Shown piece after piece: positions 43,190-52,123 of a DNA stretch of 64,000 nucleotides. Each line of letters begins with the position of its first letter. Positions within the stretch are counted from its first letter, which is position 1. This DNA is from Mesorhizobium_B sp035998495 (GTDB lineage: Bacteria > Pseudomonadota > Alphaproteobacteria > Rhizobiales > Rhizobiaceae). Location of the stretch: assembly GCA_035998495.1 (NCBI GenBank), contig DASYHP010000080.1, positions 283,596 through 347,595 on the forward strand, given 5' to 3'. The translations under genes and the position numbers were made by a program. The notes under the pieces were generated by a model, which saw nothing but the letters and a program-made list of their open reading frames with translations, had not been told where the DNA came from and did no database searches.

Positions 43190-43216
43190 TTGAGCTAGTG
43201 CTTGAGCTAGACTCAA
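43190..43216. promoter_or_regulatory. LysR-type operator candidate
   Basis: TTGAGCTAG is repeated twice (43190-43198 and 43202-43210), and the second is followed by ACTCAA, giving the interrupted dyad TTGAG-CTAGA-CTCAA (43202-43216). It ends 3 bp before the LysR ATG, as expected for an autoregulatory site. Confidence 0.55.
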
Positions 43217-43219
43217 CAC

Positions 43220-44071
43220 ATGCTCCGCAACCTGGATATCGGCGTGCTCCGATCCTTCCTGCTGATCGCCGACGGTTCGAGCTTCGCCGAAGCCGCGGAC
43301 CGAGTGGGACGCTCGCCGTCAGCCGTCAGCCTGCAAATCCAGCGCCTGGAGGACGAACTCGGCGCCCAGGTCTTCCGTCGCAACAACCGGGGCGTGGCGC
43401 TGACGCTTGCGGGCGAGCGCCTGCTCGTTTTCGCGCGGCGGATCGTGGGCCTTAACGACGAGACGATACAAGCGTTCAGGAGCGGCGGGGAGGTCCGCCC
43501 GTTGCGCGTGGGGCTTACGCAGGACTTCGCGGAGTCGGCGCTGCCCGATGTTCTGCGCCGGTTCTCGCTCGAGCACCCGACGGCGGAGCTTTCGCTTCGC
43601 ATCGACCGCTCCGCGCATCTTCTGGCCTCGCTCCATGCCGGTGAGATCGACCTCGCGGTGGCGGTTCGGCGCGACGATCCGCTGGCGCGCGACGTGCTCG
43701 TCGAGACACGCATGGCCTGGATAGGCCGGGAGGGCGAGACGCCGGATGTCGAGCTTCCGGTTCCGCTCGCGCTGTTTGAGGCGCCGTGCACCTTTCGCTC
43801 GGTAGCCATTGACGCGCTTGCCGCCGCAGGCCGCGATTACCGCATCGGCTTCACCAGCCCCAGCCTTGCCGGCCTGCGTTCGGCCGTTCTGGCCGGCCTG
43901 GGGATCACGGTCCGCACGCGGCTCCTGCTCGCGCCGGGCCTCGCCGCGATCGCCGACGGGTTGCCTCGACTTCCCGACATCGCCTTCTCGCTCTACGCGC
44001 GCAGCGATGTCGGCTCGTGGCCCGCGCGCGACGACTTCGTGGAGCTTTGCCGCCGCGCTTTTCGGGGATGA
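43220..44071 (+). CDS. LysR family transcriptional regulator
   Basis: Regulator of 283 residues. The N-terminal winged helix (residues about 4-63) contains LRSFLLIADGSSFAEAADRV and SPSAVSLQIQRLEDELGAQV. The C-terminal two-lobed effector domain follows (RPLRVGLTQDFAESALPDV...). It is divergent from the small membrane protein at 42863, the most likely target. The effector is unknown. Confidence 0.9.
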   Translation: MLRNLDIGVLRSFLLIADGSSFAEAADRVGRSPSAVSLQIQRLEDELGAQVFRRNNRGVALTLAGERLLVFARRIVGLNDETIQAFRSGGEVRPLRVGLTQDFAESALPDVLRRFSLEHPTAELSLRIDRSAHLLASLHAGEIDLAVAVRRDDPLARDVLVETRMAWIGREGETPDVELPVPLALFEAPCTFRSVAIDALAAAGRDYRIGFTSPSLAGLRSAVLAGLGITVRTRLLLAPGLAAIADGLPRLPDIAFSLYARSDVGSWPARDDFVELCRRAFRG

Positions 44072-44227
44072 GCATCACGCCTTCATTCCTCCTTAACGCC
44101 TGCCGCCGAATCTCTTGACGGAGCGGGAGCCCTGCGCTCCGTTACAGAGTCTCACACAAATTGATGCCCATGCGGGCGGCGTTTGTGGCACAGGGCGGCC
44201 GGAGGAAATCAGTTCGAGGTCTTGCGC

Positions 44228-45580
<1,353 letters not shown>

Positions 45581-45591
45581 GCCCGGCCGGC

Positions 45592-45948
45592 CTATCGCCC
45601 GATCAGCCTGAACAGCGTCCCGTCCGGGTCGATCAACGCGGCCATGCGCCCGCCCCAGGCCTGGGCCGCGGGTGGATGCAGGCGCGGCCAGCCCTGCCTC
45701 GTCTCGGGCAGGCCCGCGGCGAGGCACAGGGCATAGAACCCGTCGAGGTCGCCCAGCCGCAGGCAGGCGCTGAACCAGTTCGCCGCAGGGTCGAGGCTGG
45801 GATGCGGGAAGAATTCCAACACCAGCCCGCCGCGACCGAGGATCATCCATTGCTCGTCGCGCCACCGCTCCTCGAAGCCAACTGAAGCGAAGAAGCGCAC
45901 CGTCGCGTCGAAGCGGCGCGAGGGCAGGTTGGGCGTCGCCTGGTCCAT
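45592..45948 (-). CDS. VOC superfamily protein (bleomycin-resistance-like)
   Basis: Cytosolic protein of 118 residues of the glyoxalase/bleomycin-binding fold. It contains FDATVRFFASVGFEERWRDE, the aromatic-rich segment WMILGRGGLVLEFFPHP, and AALIDPDGTLFRLIG. This is the layout of bleomycin-binding proteins, but metal or drug binding is not established. The ATG at 45948 follows GGGAGAAACGA; an earlier in-frame ATG at 45966 would add six residues. Confidence 0.8.
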   Translation of the reverse strand: MDQATPNLPSRRFDATVRFFASVGFEERWRDEQWMILGRGGLVLEFFPHPSLDPAANWFSACLRLGDLDGFYALCLAAGLPETRQGWPRLHPPAAQAWGGRMAALIDPDGTLFRLIGR

Positions 45949-46124
45949 TCGTTTCTCCCCCAGCATCGCGCAGCCGCGCCGCCAAAGCGGATCGCGCCGT
46001 CAAAGGACAACGTGGTTAAGCGTTAGGGTTAACCAGCCCTCAACCTTTGGCTTTCATTATCCATTCCCGGGATCAATCCAACCGGGCAAAGGGACAGCGC
46101 CCGGTGCATTCGAGGGAAACAGAC

Positions 46125-47027
46125 ATGAAGACCCAGGCACTGCGCGGCCTCCTGGCTGCGATCATGGCGACGACCGCGACGGGCGCGTTCGCGGCCGACC
46201 TCTACGAGCCGCCGGTGGTGGACATGCCCCCGGCCGAGGTCGTGGTGAAGGAGGTGTCCTATGGCGGCTGGTATATCCGCGGCGACCTCGACTACCACAA
46301 GACCAAGTTCAAGGACGCCAAGTACTGGACCTATTTCCACGACGACAACGGCACCCCCGACTTCGATGCCGACGACCGCGTCATCGCGGAGAAGAACGGC
46401 AAGCTCGAAGGCGAGATCGACGAAGCCTTCTCGGCGGGCCTGGGCATCGGCTACCAGGTCAGCAAGCATCTGCGCACCGATGTGACGCTCGACCACTTCT
46501 TCGAGGCCGATTTCGAGGGCAGCACGGACGGCTTCTGCTACGACGAGGATCTTGATGACTTCGTCGCCTGCTCGTCGGAGGACAGGACGTCCATGAGCGC
46601 TTGGCTGCTGCTGGCCAACGCCTATGTTGAGCTCGGCACCTACGGCAAGTTCACGCCCTATGTCGGCGCCGGCGTCGGCGGCGCTCACATCAAGTGGGAC
46701 AAGCTTGTGAACACGATTCCGGGCGGCGAGTTCGAGCACAAGGGCGAAAAGGAATGGCGCTTCGCCTGGGCCCTCATGGCCGGCACCTCCTACTGCCTGA
46801 CCAAGAACCTCAATCTCGACGTCGGGTACCGCTTCAGCAAGGTCGAGGGCGGCAAGATGTTCGGCTATGACAGCGTCAGCAGCAGCGGCCCCGGCGAAGA
46901 CGACGGCTTCCACGTGCACGAGGCGCGCGCGGGCCTGCGCTACCAGTTCGGCGCCGGCAACGCCGCCTGCGGCGAGCCGGAACTGGTGGCCTACGAGCCG
47001 GAGCCGCTGCCGCCCGTCTACAAGTGA
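46125..47027 (+). CDS. Outer-membrane beta-barrel protein, Omp25/31-like (1)
   Basis: Outer-membrane protein of 300 residues. Signal peptide MKTQALRGLLAAIMATTATG with cleavage at AFA. The mature start DLYEPPVVDMPP is followed by barrel strands such as GGWYIRGDLDYHKTKF, YVELGTYGKFTPYVGAGVGG and LNLDVGYRFSKVEGG. It ends in a Pro/Glu-rich tail rather than a C-terminal Phe. It is a paralogue of the gene at 47272 (shared ADxYEPPVV and GWYxRGDL). A perfect terminator follows. Confidence 0.85.
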   Translation: MKTQALRGLLAAIMATTATGAFAADLYEPPVVDMPPAEVVVKEVSYGGWYIRGDLDYHKTKFKDAKYWTYFHDDNGTPDFDADDRVIAEKNGKLEGEIDEAFSAGLGIGYQVSKHLRTDVTLDHFFEADFEGSTDGFCYDEDLDDFVACSSEDRTSMSAWLLLANAYVELGTYGKFTPYVGAGVGGAHIKWDKLVNTIPGGEFEHKGEKEWRFAWALMAGTSYCLTKNLNLDVGYRFSKVEGGKMFGYDSVSSSGPGEDDGFHVHEARAGLRYQFGAGNAACGEPELVAYEPEPLPPVYK

Positions 47028-47061
47028 TCGCCGCCCCTTCATCGAAGGGGCTCTCGTCCGG

Positions 47062-47090
47062 CGCCGCGCGGTCTTCCCGACCGCGCGGCG
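47062..47090 (+). terminator. Perfect 12-bp hairpin after the first outer-membrane protein gene
   Basis: CGCCGCGCGGTC-TTCCC-GACCGCGCGGCG. No clean T run follows (TTCGGCGTTT), so it may be a strong 3' stabilising hairpin with partial termination. Confidence 0.65.
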
Positions 47091-47169
47091 TTCGGCGTTT
47101 GAAGCCGCCCGCACGACAGCGCCGCGCGGGGGAGGCGATCCGCGCTTTTCCGCTAACCCCCTGTTATCC

Positions 47170-47184
47170 TTAACCTCGATTTAA
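47170..47184 (+). promoter_or_regulatory. CtrA-type box upstream of the second outer-membrane protein gene
   Basis: TTAA-CCTCGAT-TTAA is an exact TTAA-N7-TTAA site, continued by CC as in strong CtrA sites (TTAACC). It lies 87 bp upstream of the ATG at 47272. Confidence 0.6.
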
Positions 47185-47271
47185 CCGTCATGGTTAACAG
47201 TGAGACCCGACAAGGCGTGGGCCACGAGGGGGTTCTCGGTTGAGCGGCGCCGGTTCTCGGGAGTCTTCGCC

Positions 47272-48027
47272 ATGCGCCTTCGCCTCGCCCTTCTCGTCTC
47301 GGCCGCGCTTCTCGCCGGCCCGGCGCTCGCCGCCGACTACGAGCCGCCCGTCGTGCTCGACGACGCGCCCGAATATGTGCCGGTCGAGGTCGGCTCGGGC
47401 TGGTATCTGCGCGGCGACTTGGCCTACACGCTGAAAGAGGCCTATGGCGACGAGAACGACGACATCAACATCGTTGTCGGCAATGCGGTCGCCGACTACA
47501 ACGAAGACGAGCAGATGTTCTCGGGCAGCCTGGGCGTCGGCTATCACCTGACCGATTACCTGCGCACCGACCTGACCGTCGGCTTCATCCCCGGCAATGA
47601 GATCGAAGCGTCCTATGACGACGGCTTTGTCGCAGCTGAACTCGACGTGGAGAACAGCGCCTGGTACGGCCTGGCGAACGTCTATGCCGATCTCGGCACC
47701 GTTGTCGGCGTCACGCCTTATGTCGGCGCAGGCGCGGGCGTGATCCGGACCAGGCGCCTCGCCGAAGCCGCCTATCTCGACACCTCCTTCGACCCAGACC
47801 TGTTCATCTACAACCAGGACGACGCGCGCGAATACTCCTATGCCTATGCGCTGCATGCCGGTCTGGCCTACAACATGGGAAGCAACGTCTCCCTCGATGT
47901 CGGCTACCAATATCTCAACGCCCCGGAAGCCGAATATGTGAAGGGCGACAGCTTCACCGATCTCGAGCTGGAGAAGGGCCTCGAGCTGCACCAGGTGAAG
48001 CTCGGCCTGCGCTACGATCTGTGGTGA
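47272..48027 (+). CDS. Outer-membrane beta-barrel protein, Omp25/31-like (2)
   Basis: Outer-membrane protein of 251 residues. Signal peptide MRLRLALLVSAALLAGPALA, mature start ADYEPPVVLDDAPEY. Strands such as GSGWYLRGDLAYTLKEAYG, YGLANVYADLGTVVGVTPYV and SLDVGYQYLNAPEAEYV, and the C-terminal HQVKLGLRYDLW ending in an aromatic residue typical of outer-membrane insertion. It is a paralogue of the preceding gene. The upstream CtrA-type box suggests cell-cycle control. Confidence 0.87.
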   Translation: MRLRLALLVSAALLAGPALAADYEPPVVLDDAPEYVPVEVGSGWYLRGDLAYTLKEAYGDENDDINIVVGNAVADYNEDEQMFSGSLGVGYHLTDYLRTDLTVGFIPGNEIEASYDDGFVAAELDVENSAWYGLANVYADLGTVVGVTPYVGAGAGVIRTRRLAEAAYLDTSFDPDLFIYNQDDAREYSYAYALHAGLAYNMGSNVSLDVGYQYLNAPEAEYVKGDSFTDLELEKGLELHQVKLGLRYDLW

Positions 48028-48050
48028 GCCCCAGGTCCGGCATTCCTCGC

Positions 48051-48083
48051 GCGGCGGGCTCCTCCCGGGAGCCCGCCGCTTTC
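48051..48083 (+). terminator. Intrinsic terminator after the second outer-membrane protein gene
   Basis: Stem GCGGCGGGCTCC/GGGAGCCCGCCGC with loop around TCCC, followed by TTTCGC. It separates the outer-membrane protein gene from serC. Confidence 0.8.
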
Positions 48084-48166
48084 GCATCGGCGGCCCGGCC
48101 ATCCTCAACCAAAAGGCGGACAGGGGAGTCTTGACGCCGGAGCGCGAATGGACGTAACGGCATCGG

Positions 48167-48212
48167 CGGGCCACCCCTCCCCAACGAGGGGCTGCTATCT
48201 GGAAGGATAGAC
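48167..48212 (+). ncRNA. serC leader RNA motif (probable RF00517 member)
   Basis: The leader ends immediately before serC with GGGCCACCCCTCCCC, then a hairpin CCCCTC-CCCAAC-GAGGGG, then CTGCTATC-TGGAAG-GATAG, where CTATC/GATAG form a stem and the loop carries the ribosome-binding GGAAGG. This arrangement matches the alphaproteobacterial serC RNA described upstream of serC-serA. It could expose or hide the ribosome-binding site, or act with a terminator. Assignment rests on memory of the motif, not on a covariance search. Confidence 0.7.
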
Positions 48213-48216
48213 CGCG

Positions 48217-49389
48217 ATGACCGCATCTCCGAAGCCGGACAAGCGTCCGGCCGTCCCCCATTTCTCGTCCGGACCCTGCGCGAAGCGGCCGGGATGGTCG
48301 CTCGAAGCGCTCGCCGGCGCGGCGCTGGGCCGCTCCCACCGCGCCAAACTCGGCAAGGAAAAGCTCGCCGAGGCGATCCGCCTCACCCGCGAGGTGCTGG
48401 AAGTCCCCGACACGCACAGAATCGGCATCGTGCCGGCCTCCGACACGGGCGCGGTCGAGATGGCCCTGTGGTCGCTGCTGGGGCCGCGCCCCGCCGACAT
48501 CCTGGCCTGGGAAAGCTTCGGCGCGGGCTGGGCGACGGACGCGGTGAAGCAGCTCAAGATCGACGCCCGCGTGATCGAGGCGCCCTACGGGCTTCTGCCG
48601 GACCTTTCCCAAGTCGACTTCTCCCGCGACGTGGTGTTCTGCTGGAACGGCACGACCTCCGGCGTTCGCGTGCCCGACGCCGGCTTCATCCCGACCGATC
48701 GCGAGGGCCTGACGATCTGCGATGCCACCTCGGCCGCCTTCGCGCAGAAGCTCGACTGGGAAAAGCTCGATGTCGTCACCTTCTCCTGGCAAAAGGTGCT
48801 GGGCGGGGAAGGGGGGCACGGAATGCTGATCCTCGGCCCCCGCGCGGTCGAGCGGCTGGAAAGCCACAGGCCGGCCTGGCCGCTGCCGAAAATCTTTCGG
48901 CTGACCTCGGGCGGCAAGCTCATCAAGGGCGTGTTCGAAGGCGAGACCATCAACACCCCCTCCATGCTCTGCGTGGAGGATTATCTGGACGCGCTCCGCT
49001 GGGCGAAAGGGATCGGCGGCCTGCCGGCCCTGATGGCCCGCGCGGACGCCAATTTCGCGGCGCTCGATCGTTTCGTGGAACGCTCGCCCTGGCTCGCGCA
49101 TCTCGCCGAACAGCCGGGAACGCGCTCCAACACGAGCCTGTGCCTGAAAATCGTCGATCCCGACATTCTGGCGCTCCCCGCCCCGGCGCAAGGGGAGTTC
49201 GCCAAGGGCCTGGCCGCGCTGGTCGAGAAGGAAGGGGCCGGCTTCGACATCGGCGCCTATCGCGACGCCCCACCGGGCCTGCGGGTCTGGTGCGGCGCGA
49301 CGGTGGAAACGGCCGACATCGAGGCGCTGCTGCCCTGGCTCGACTGGGCCTTCGCGCAAGCCAGATCCGCGCTCAAAGCCGCGGCCTGA
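48217..49389 (+). CDS. serC: Phosphoserine aminotransferase
   Basis: Cytosolic PLP enzyme of 390 residues, the second step of serine biosynthesis (3-phosphohydroxypyruvate to phosphoserine) and also pyridoxal phosphate biosynthesis. The PLP lysine lies in VVTFSWQKVLGGEGGHGM. N-terminal HFSSGPCAKRPGWS and the segment ITNxNGTTSGVRVPD-like WNGTTSGVRVPDAG agree with the alphaproteobacterial type. It is followed by serA 179 bp downstream. Confidence 0.97.
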   Translation: MTASPKPDKRPAVPHFSSGPCAKRPGWSLEALAGAALGRSHRAKLGKEKLAEAIRLTREVLEVPDTHRIGIVPASDTGAVEMALWSLLGPRPADILAWESFGAGWATDAVKQLKIDARVIEAPYGLLPDLSQVDFSRDVVFCWNGTTSGVRVPDAGFIPTDREGLTICDATSAAFAQKLDWEKLDVVTFSWQKVLGGEGGHGMLILGPRAVERLESHRPAWPLPKIFRLTSGGKLIKGVFEGETINTPSMLCVEDYLDALRWAKGIGGLPALMARADANFAALDRFVERSPWLAHLAEQPGTRSNTSLCLKIVDPDILALPAPAQGEFAKGLAALVEKEGAGFDIGAYRDAPPGLRVWCGATVETADIEALLPWLDWAFAQARSALKAAA

Positions 49390-49390
49390 A

Positions 49391-49568
49391 CCCTCCCCTC
49401 GAGGGGAGGGTGGCCCTGAGCTTGTCGAAGGGCCGGGTGGGGCCACCTCCACCCGCTCGACCTCCCGAAAGAAATGCGGTCACGCTCGGCCGCTTGGACC
49501 CCACCCCCGGCCTTCGGCCGGACCCTCCCCTCAAGGGGGAGGGGAACTCGCGCCAAGGACACCCCGCC
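49391..49568. repeat. Intergenic palindromes between serC and serA
   Basis: CCCTCCCCTCGAGGGGAGGG (49391-49410) is a perfect 20-bp palindrome. It is followed by GGCCCTGAGCTTGTCGAAGGGCC, whose GAGCTTGTCGAAGGG core is frequent in alphaproteobacterial repeats, and by CCGGCCTTCGGCCGG and another CCCTCCCC...GGGGGAGGGG pair. This is a REP-type composite block within the serC-serA transcript. Confidence 0.7.
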
Positions 49569-51164
49569 ATGCCTCGCGTGCTCGTCTCGGATAAACTTTC
49601 GTCCACCGCCGTGCAGATCTTCAAGGATCGCGGCGTGGACGTGGACTACCTGCCCGATCTCGGCAAGGACAAGGACGCGCTCCTCAAGGCGATCCCCGAT
49701 TATGACGGGCTCGCCATCCGCTCGGCCACCAAGGTCACGGAAAAGCTGATCGCGGCGGCTCACAAGCTCAAGGTGGTCGGCCGCGCCGGCATCGGCGTGG
49801 ACAATGTGGACATCCCCGCCGCCTCGCGGCGTGGCGTGATCGTCATGAACACGCCCTTCGGCAACTCGATCACCACCGCCGAGCACGCGATCGCCTTGAT
49901 GTTCGCGCTGGCCCGCCAGATCCCCGAGGCCAACGCTTCCACCCAAGCGGGGAAGTGGGAGAAGAACCGCTTCATGGGCGTGGAGATCACGGGCAAGACC
50001 TTGGGCGTGATCGGCTGCGGGAACATCGGCTCCATCGTGGCCGCGCGCGGGGTCGGGCTCAGGATGCATGTGGTGGCCTTCGATCCCTTCCTGTCGGAAG
50101 CCCGCGCCTCGGAACTCGGCGTCGAGAAGGTCGAGCTCGACGAGCTCTTCTCGCGCGCGGATTTCATCACGCTCCACATCCCGCTGACCGACAAGACGAA
50201 GAACATCATCGACGCCCAGGCCATCGCCAAGATGAGGGACGGGGTGCGTATCATCAACTGCGCGCGGGGCGGGCTGATCGTGGAGGCCGACCTCGTCGCC
50301 GCGCTCCAGAGCGGCAAGGTCGCGGGCGCGGGCATCGACGTGTTCGCCGAGGAGCCCGCGACCCAAAACCCGCTGTTCGGGCTGGAGAACGTGGTGGCGA
50401 CCCCGCATCTGGGCGCCTCAACGGCGGAAGCGCAGGAGAACGTGGCGCTGCAGGTGGCCGAGCAGATGGCGGATTATCTCGTCAGGGGCGCGGTGACCAA
50501 CGCCATCAACATGCCCTCGATCTCGGCGGAGGAAGCGCCGCGGCTCAAGCCCTTCGTCAAGCTCGCGGAGGTGCTTGGGGCCTTCGTGGGGCAGGTCACG
50601 GAGGAGCCCATCAAGGAGGTGGAGATCCTGTTCGACGGCTCCACCGCCGCCATGAACACGCGCGCGCTCCTCTCCGCGGCGCTCGCCGGGCTGATCCGCC
50701 CGCAGGTCAGCGACGTCAACATGGTGTCCGCGCCCATCATGGTGAAGGAGCGGGGGATCATCGTGTCCGAAGTGCGGCGCGACAAGTCGGGCGTCTTCGA
50801 CGGCTACATCAAGCTGACGGTGAAGACGGAGAAGCAGACGCGCTCGATCGCCGGGACCGTGTTCTCGGATGGCAAGCCGCGCTTCATCCAGATCAAGGGC
50901 ATCAACCTGGACGCCGAAGTGGGACAGCACATGCTCTACACCACGAATGCCGACCTGCCGGGCATTATCGGCCTGCTGGGCACGGTGTGCGGCAGGAACG
51001 GGGTCAACATCGCGAACTTCCACCTCGGCCGGAACCGCCCCGGCGGCGACGCCATCGCGCTGCTTTATCTCGACGCGCCGTTCCCCGAGCCCGTGCTGAA
51101 GGAACTGCGCGCCGACCCCAAGATCGATTCGGCCAAGCCGCTCTCCTTCGACGTGGCGGCGTGA
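49569..51164 (+). CDS. serA: D-3-phosphoglycerate dehydrogenase
   Basis: Cytosolic enzyme of 531 residues that starts serine synthesis with 3-phosphoglycerate and NAD+. The nucleotide-binding motif is LGVIGCGNIGSIVAARG. The catalytic Arg, Glu and His are in NCARGGLIVE and TPHLGASTAEAQ. An intervening domain and a C-terminal ACT domain (LPGIIGLLGTVCGRNGVNIA) make it the long, serine-regulated type. The start is the ATG at 49569. Confidence 0.97.
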   Translation: MPRVLVSDKLSSTAVQIFKDRGVDVDYLPDLGKDKDALLKAIPDYDGLAIRSATKVTEKLIAAAHKLKVVGRAGIGVDNVDIPAASRRGVIVMNTPFGNSITTAEHAIALMFALARQIPEANASTQAGKWEKNRFMGVEITGKTLGVIGCGNIGSIVAARGVGLRMHVVAFDPFLSEARASELGVEKVELDELFSRADFITLHIPLTDKTKNIIDAQAIAKMRDGVRIINCARGGLIVEADLVAALQSGKVAGAGIDVFAEEPATQNPLFGLENVVATPHLGASTAEAQENVALQVAEQMADYLVRGAVTNAINMPSISAEEAPRLKPFVKLAEVLGAFVGQVTEEPIKEVEILFDGSTAAMNTRALLSAALAGLIRPQVSDVNMVSAPIMVKERGIIVSEVRRDKSGVFDGYIKLTVKTEKQTRSIAGTVFSDGKPRFIQIKGINLDAEVGQHMLYTTNADLPGIIGLLGTVCGRNGVNIANFHLGRNRPGGDAIALLYLDAPFPEPVLKELRADPKIDSAKPLSFDVAA

Positions 51165-51227
51165 GGCTTCTTCATTTCGCAGGATACCGCTCGGCGCTAT
51201 GGTGCATTTCGCATAGCAGATTTCATC

Positions 51228-51432
51228 ATGCGTGTTGTAATCGACGCTTTCTGGGATGACGAGGCGAATGTCTGGGTCGCATCGGCCCGCGATGGGCTCG
51301 GCCGAAGCTGAGACAATCGAGGCACTGCAACAGCGCTTGGCGCTCGTTGTTCTCGGCTTCCTTGGCAACCGCCACGCCGGACCATTCGAAATCGAAGTTA
51401 TGCTTACCAAGACCCGCCAGTCCACGGGTTGA
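51228..51432 (+). pseudogene. Frameshifted DUF1902 protein gene
   Basis: The ATG at 51228 reads VVIDAFWDDEANVWVASARD, the standard beginning of DUF1902 proteins, then meets TGA after GLGRS. The rest of the family pattern, AEAETIEALQQRLALVV and on to FEIEVMLTKTRQSTG-stop, is in the +1 frame from 51301 to 51432. One or two lost bases explain it. It lies next to a toxin-antitoxin pair, as such proteins often do. Confidence 0.75.
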
Positions 51433-51832
51433 TCAATTCCAGCCCGAGCCCCTCGAAATCCCGAATGTTGCGGGTGGCCAGGCGTGCGCCGCGGGACAGG
51501 GCGATCCCGGCAATCTGCGCGTCTGCGGTCTCCACCCGGCGGCCAGCGAACCGCCTCAACGACGAGACATCGGCAGCCTGTTCGGCGGCGGATCGGTCGA
51601 AAGGCGCAACACGGCCAAGCAGTTTTCCTTGCAGGAGGGACTCGAATGATACCGTCAGGGATGATCGCTTCTTGCCATCTTCCATGATCGCCAATCCGAA
51701 CCGGATTTCAAGAATCGTGACGGCGGTTGTCCAGATCAGGCTGCGGGGAAGCGTGTCCAGCCAGCCAACGACTGATGGGTTTTCGCGCGGCCGCATCAGC
51801 GCAGACACGACATTCGTGTCGAGGATCACCAT
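51404..51832 (-). CDS. PIN-domain (VapC/FitB-like) ribonuclease toxin
   Basis: Toxin of 142 residues. The PIN acidic residues are in VILDTNVVSALMR (Asp), TAVTILEIRFGLA (Glu), ETADAQIAGIA (Asp) and RNIRDFEGLGLELINPW (Asp). The ATG at 51832 shares its A with the antitoxin stop (TGATG), so translation is coupled. It overlaps the end of the broken DUF1902 gene on the other strand. FitAB-type pairs control invasion and persistence in other bacteria; the target here is unknown. Confidence 0.9.
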   Translation of the reverse strand: MVILDTNVVSALMRPRENPSVVGWLDTLPRSLIWTTAVTILEIRFGLAIMEDGKKRSSLTVSFESLLQGKLLGRVAPFDRSAAEQAADVSSLRRFAGRRVETADAQIAGIALSRGARLATRNIRDFEGLGLELINPWTGGSW

Positions 51833-52077
51833 CAGTCGAAGGACGCGGGCCGGACCTCGGACGAAGGAAGCCGCTCCAGTTCCTCCTCTCCCCATTCGAT
51901 ATGCCTGAACAGCGCGGCGATCTCGCTGCCGAGCCCATATTCTCGTTCGTCAGGCGCAAGCGCGGCGCGCATGATGCGCCGCGCCTCTTCCTCCATGCTC
52001 ACGCCGTGGCGTCGCGCGCGCTCCTTGAGGCGCGACTTCAGATGGTCGTCGAAGTTGCGCAGCAGCAGTTGTCCCAT
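51832..52077 (-). CDS. Ribbon-helix-helix (FitA/StbC-like) antitoxin
   Basis: Antitoxin of 81 residues with N-terminal RHH DNA-binding domain LLLRNFDDHLKSRLKERARR followed by SMEEEARRIMRAAL. The C-terminal part (GSEIAALFRHIEWGEEELERL) binds the PIN toxin. A perfect palindrome lies 14 bp upstream and is the likely operator for autorepression. Confidence 0.88.
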   Translation of the reverse strand: MGQLLLRNFDDHLKSRLKERARRHGVSMEEEARRIMRAALAPDEREYGLGSEIAALFRHIEWGEEELERLPSSEVRPASFD

Positions 52078-52090
52078 GCCATCATCTCCT

Positions 52091-52108
52091 CTGCTATCAT
52101 GATAGCAG
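52091..52108. promoter_or_regulatory. 18-bp perfect palindrome, operator of the RHH/PIN pair
   Basis: CTGCTATCATGATAGCAG is a perfect palindrome placed 14 bp upstream of the antitoxin start, on the promoter side. RHH antitoxins bind such sites together with the toxin. Confidence 0.75.
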
Positions 52109-52123
52109 ATAGGCTTCCTTCCG

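Noticed and set aside
46018..46040. TTAAGCGTTAGGGTTAACC as a CtrA box for the first outer-membrane protein gene
   Set aside because: The spacing between TTAA half-sites is nine, not seven.
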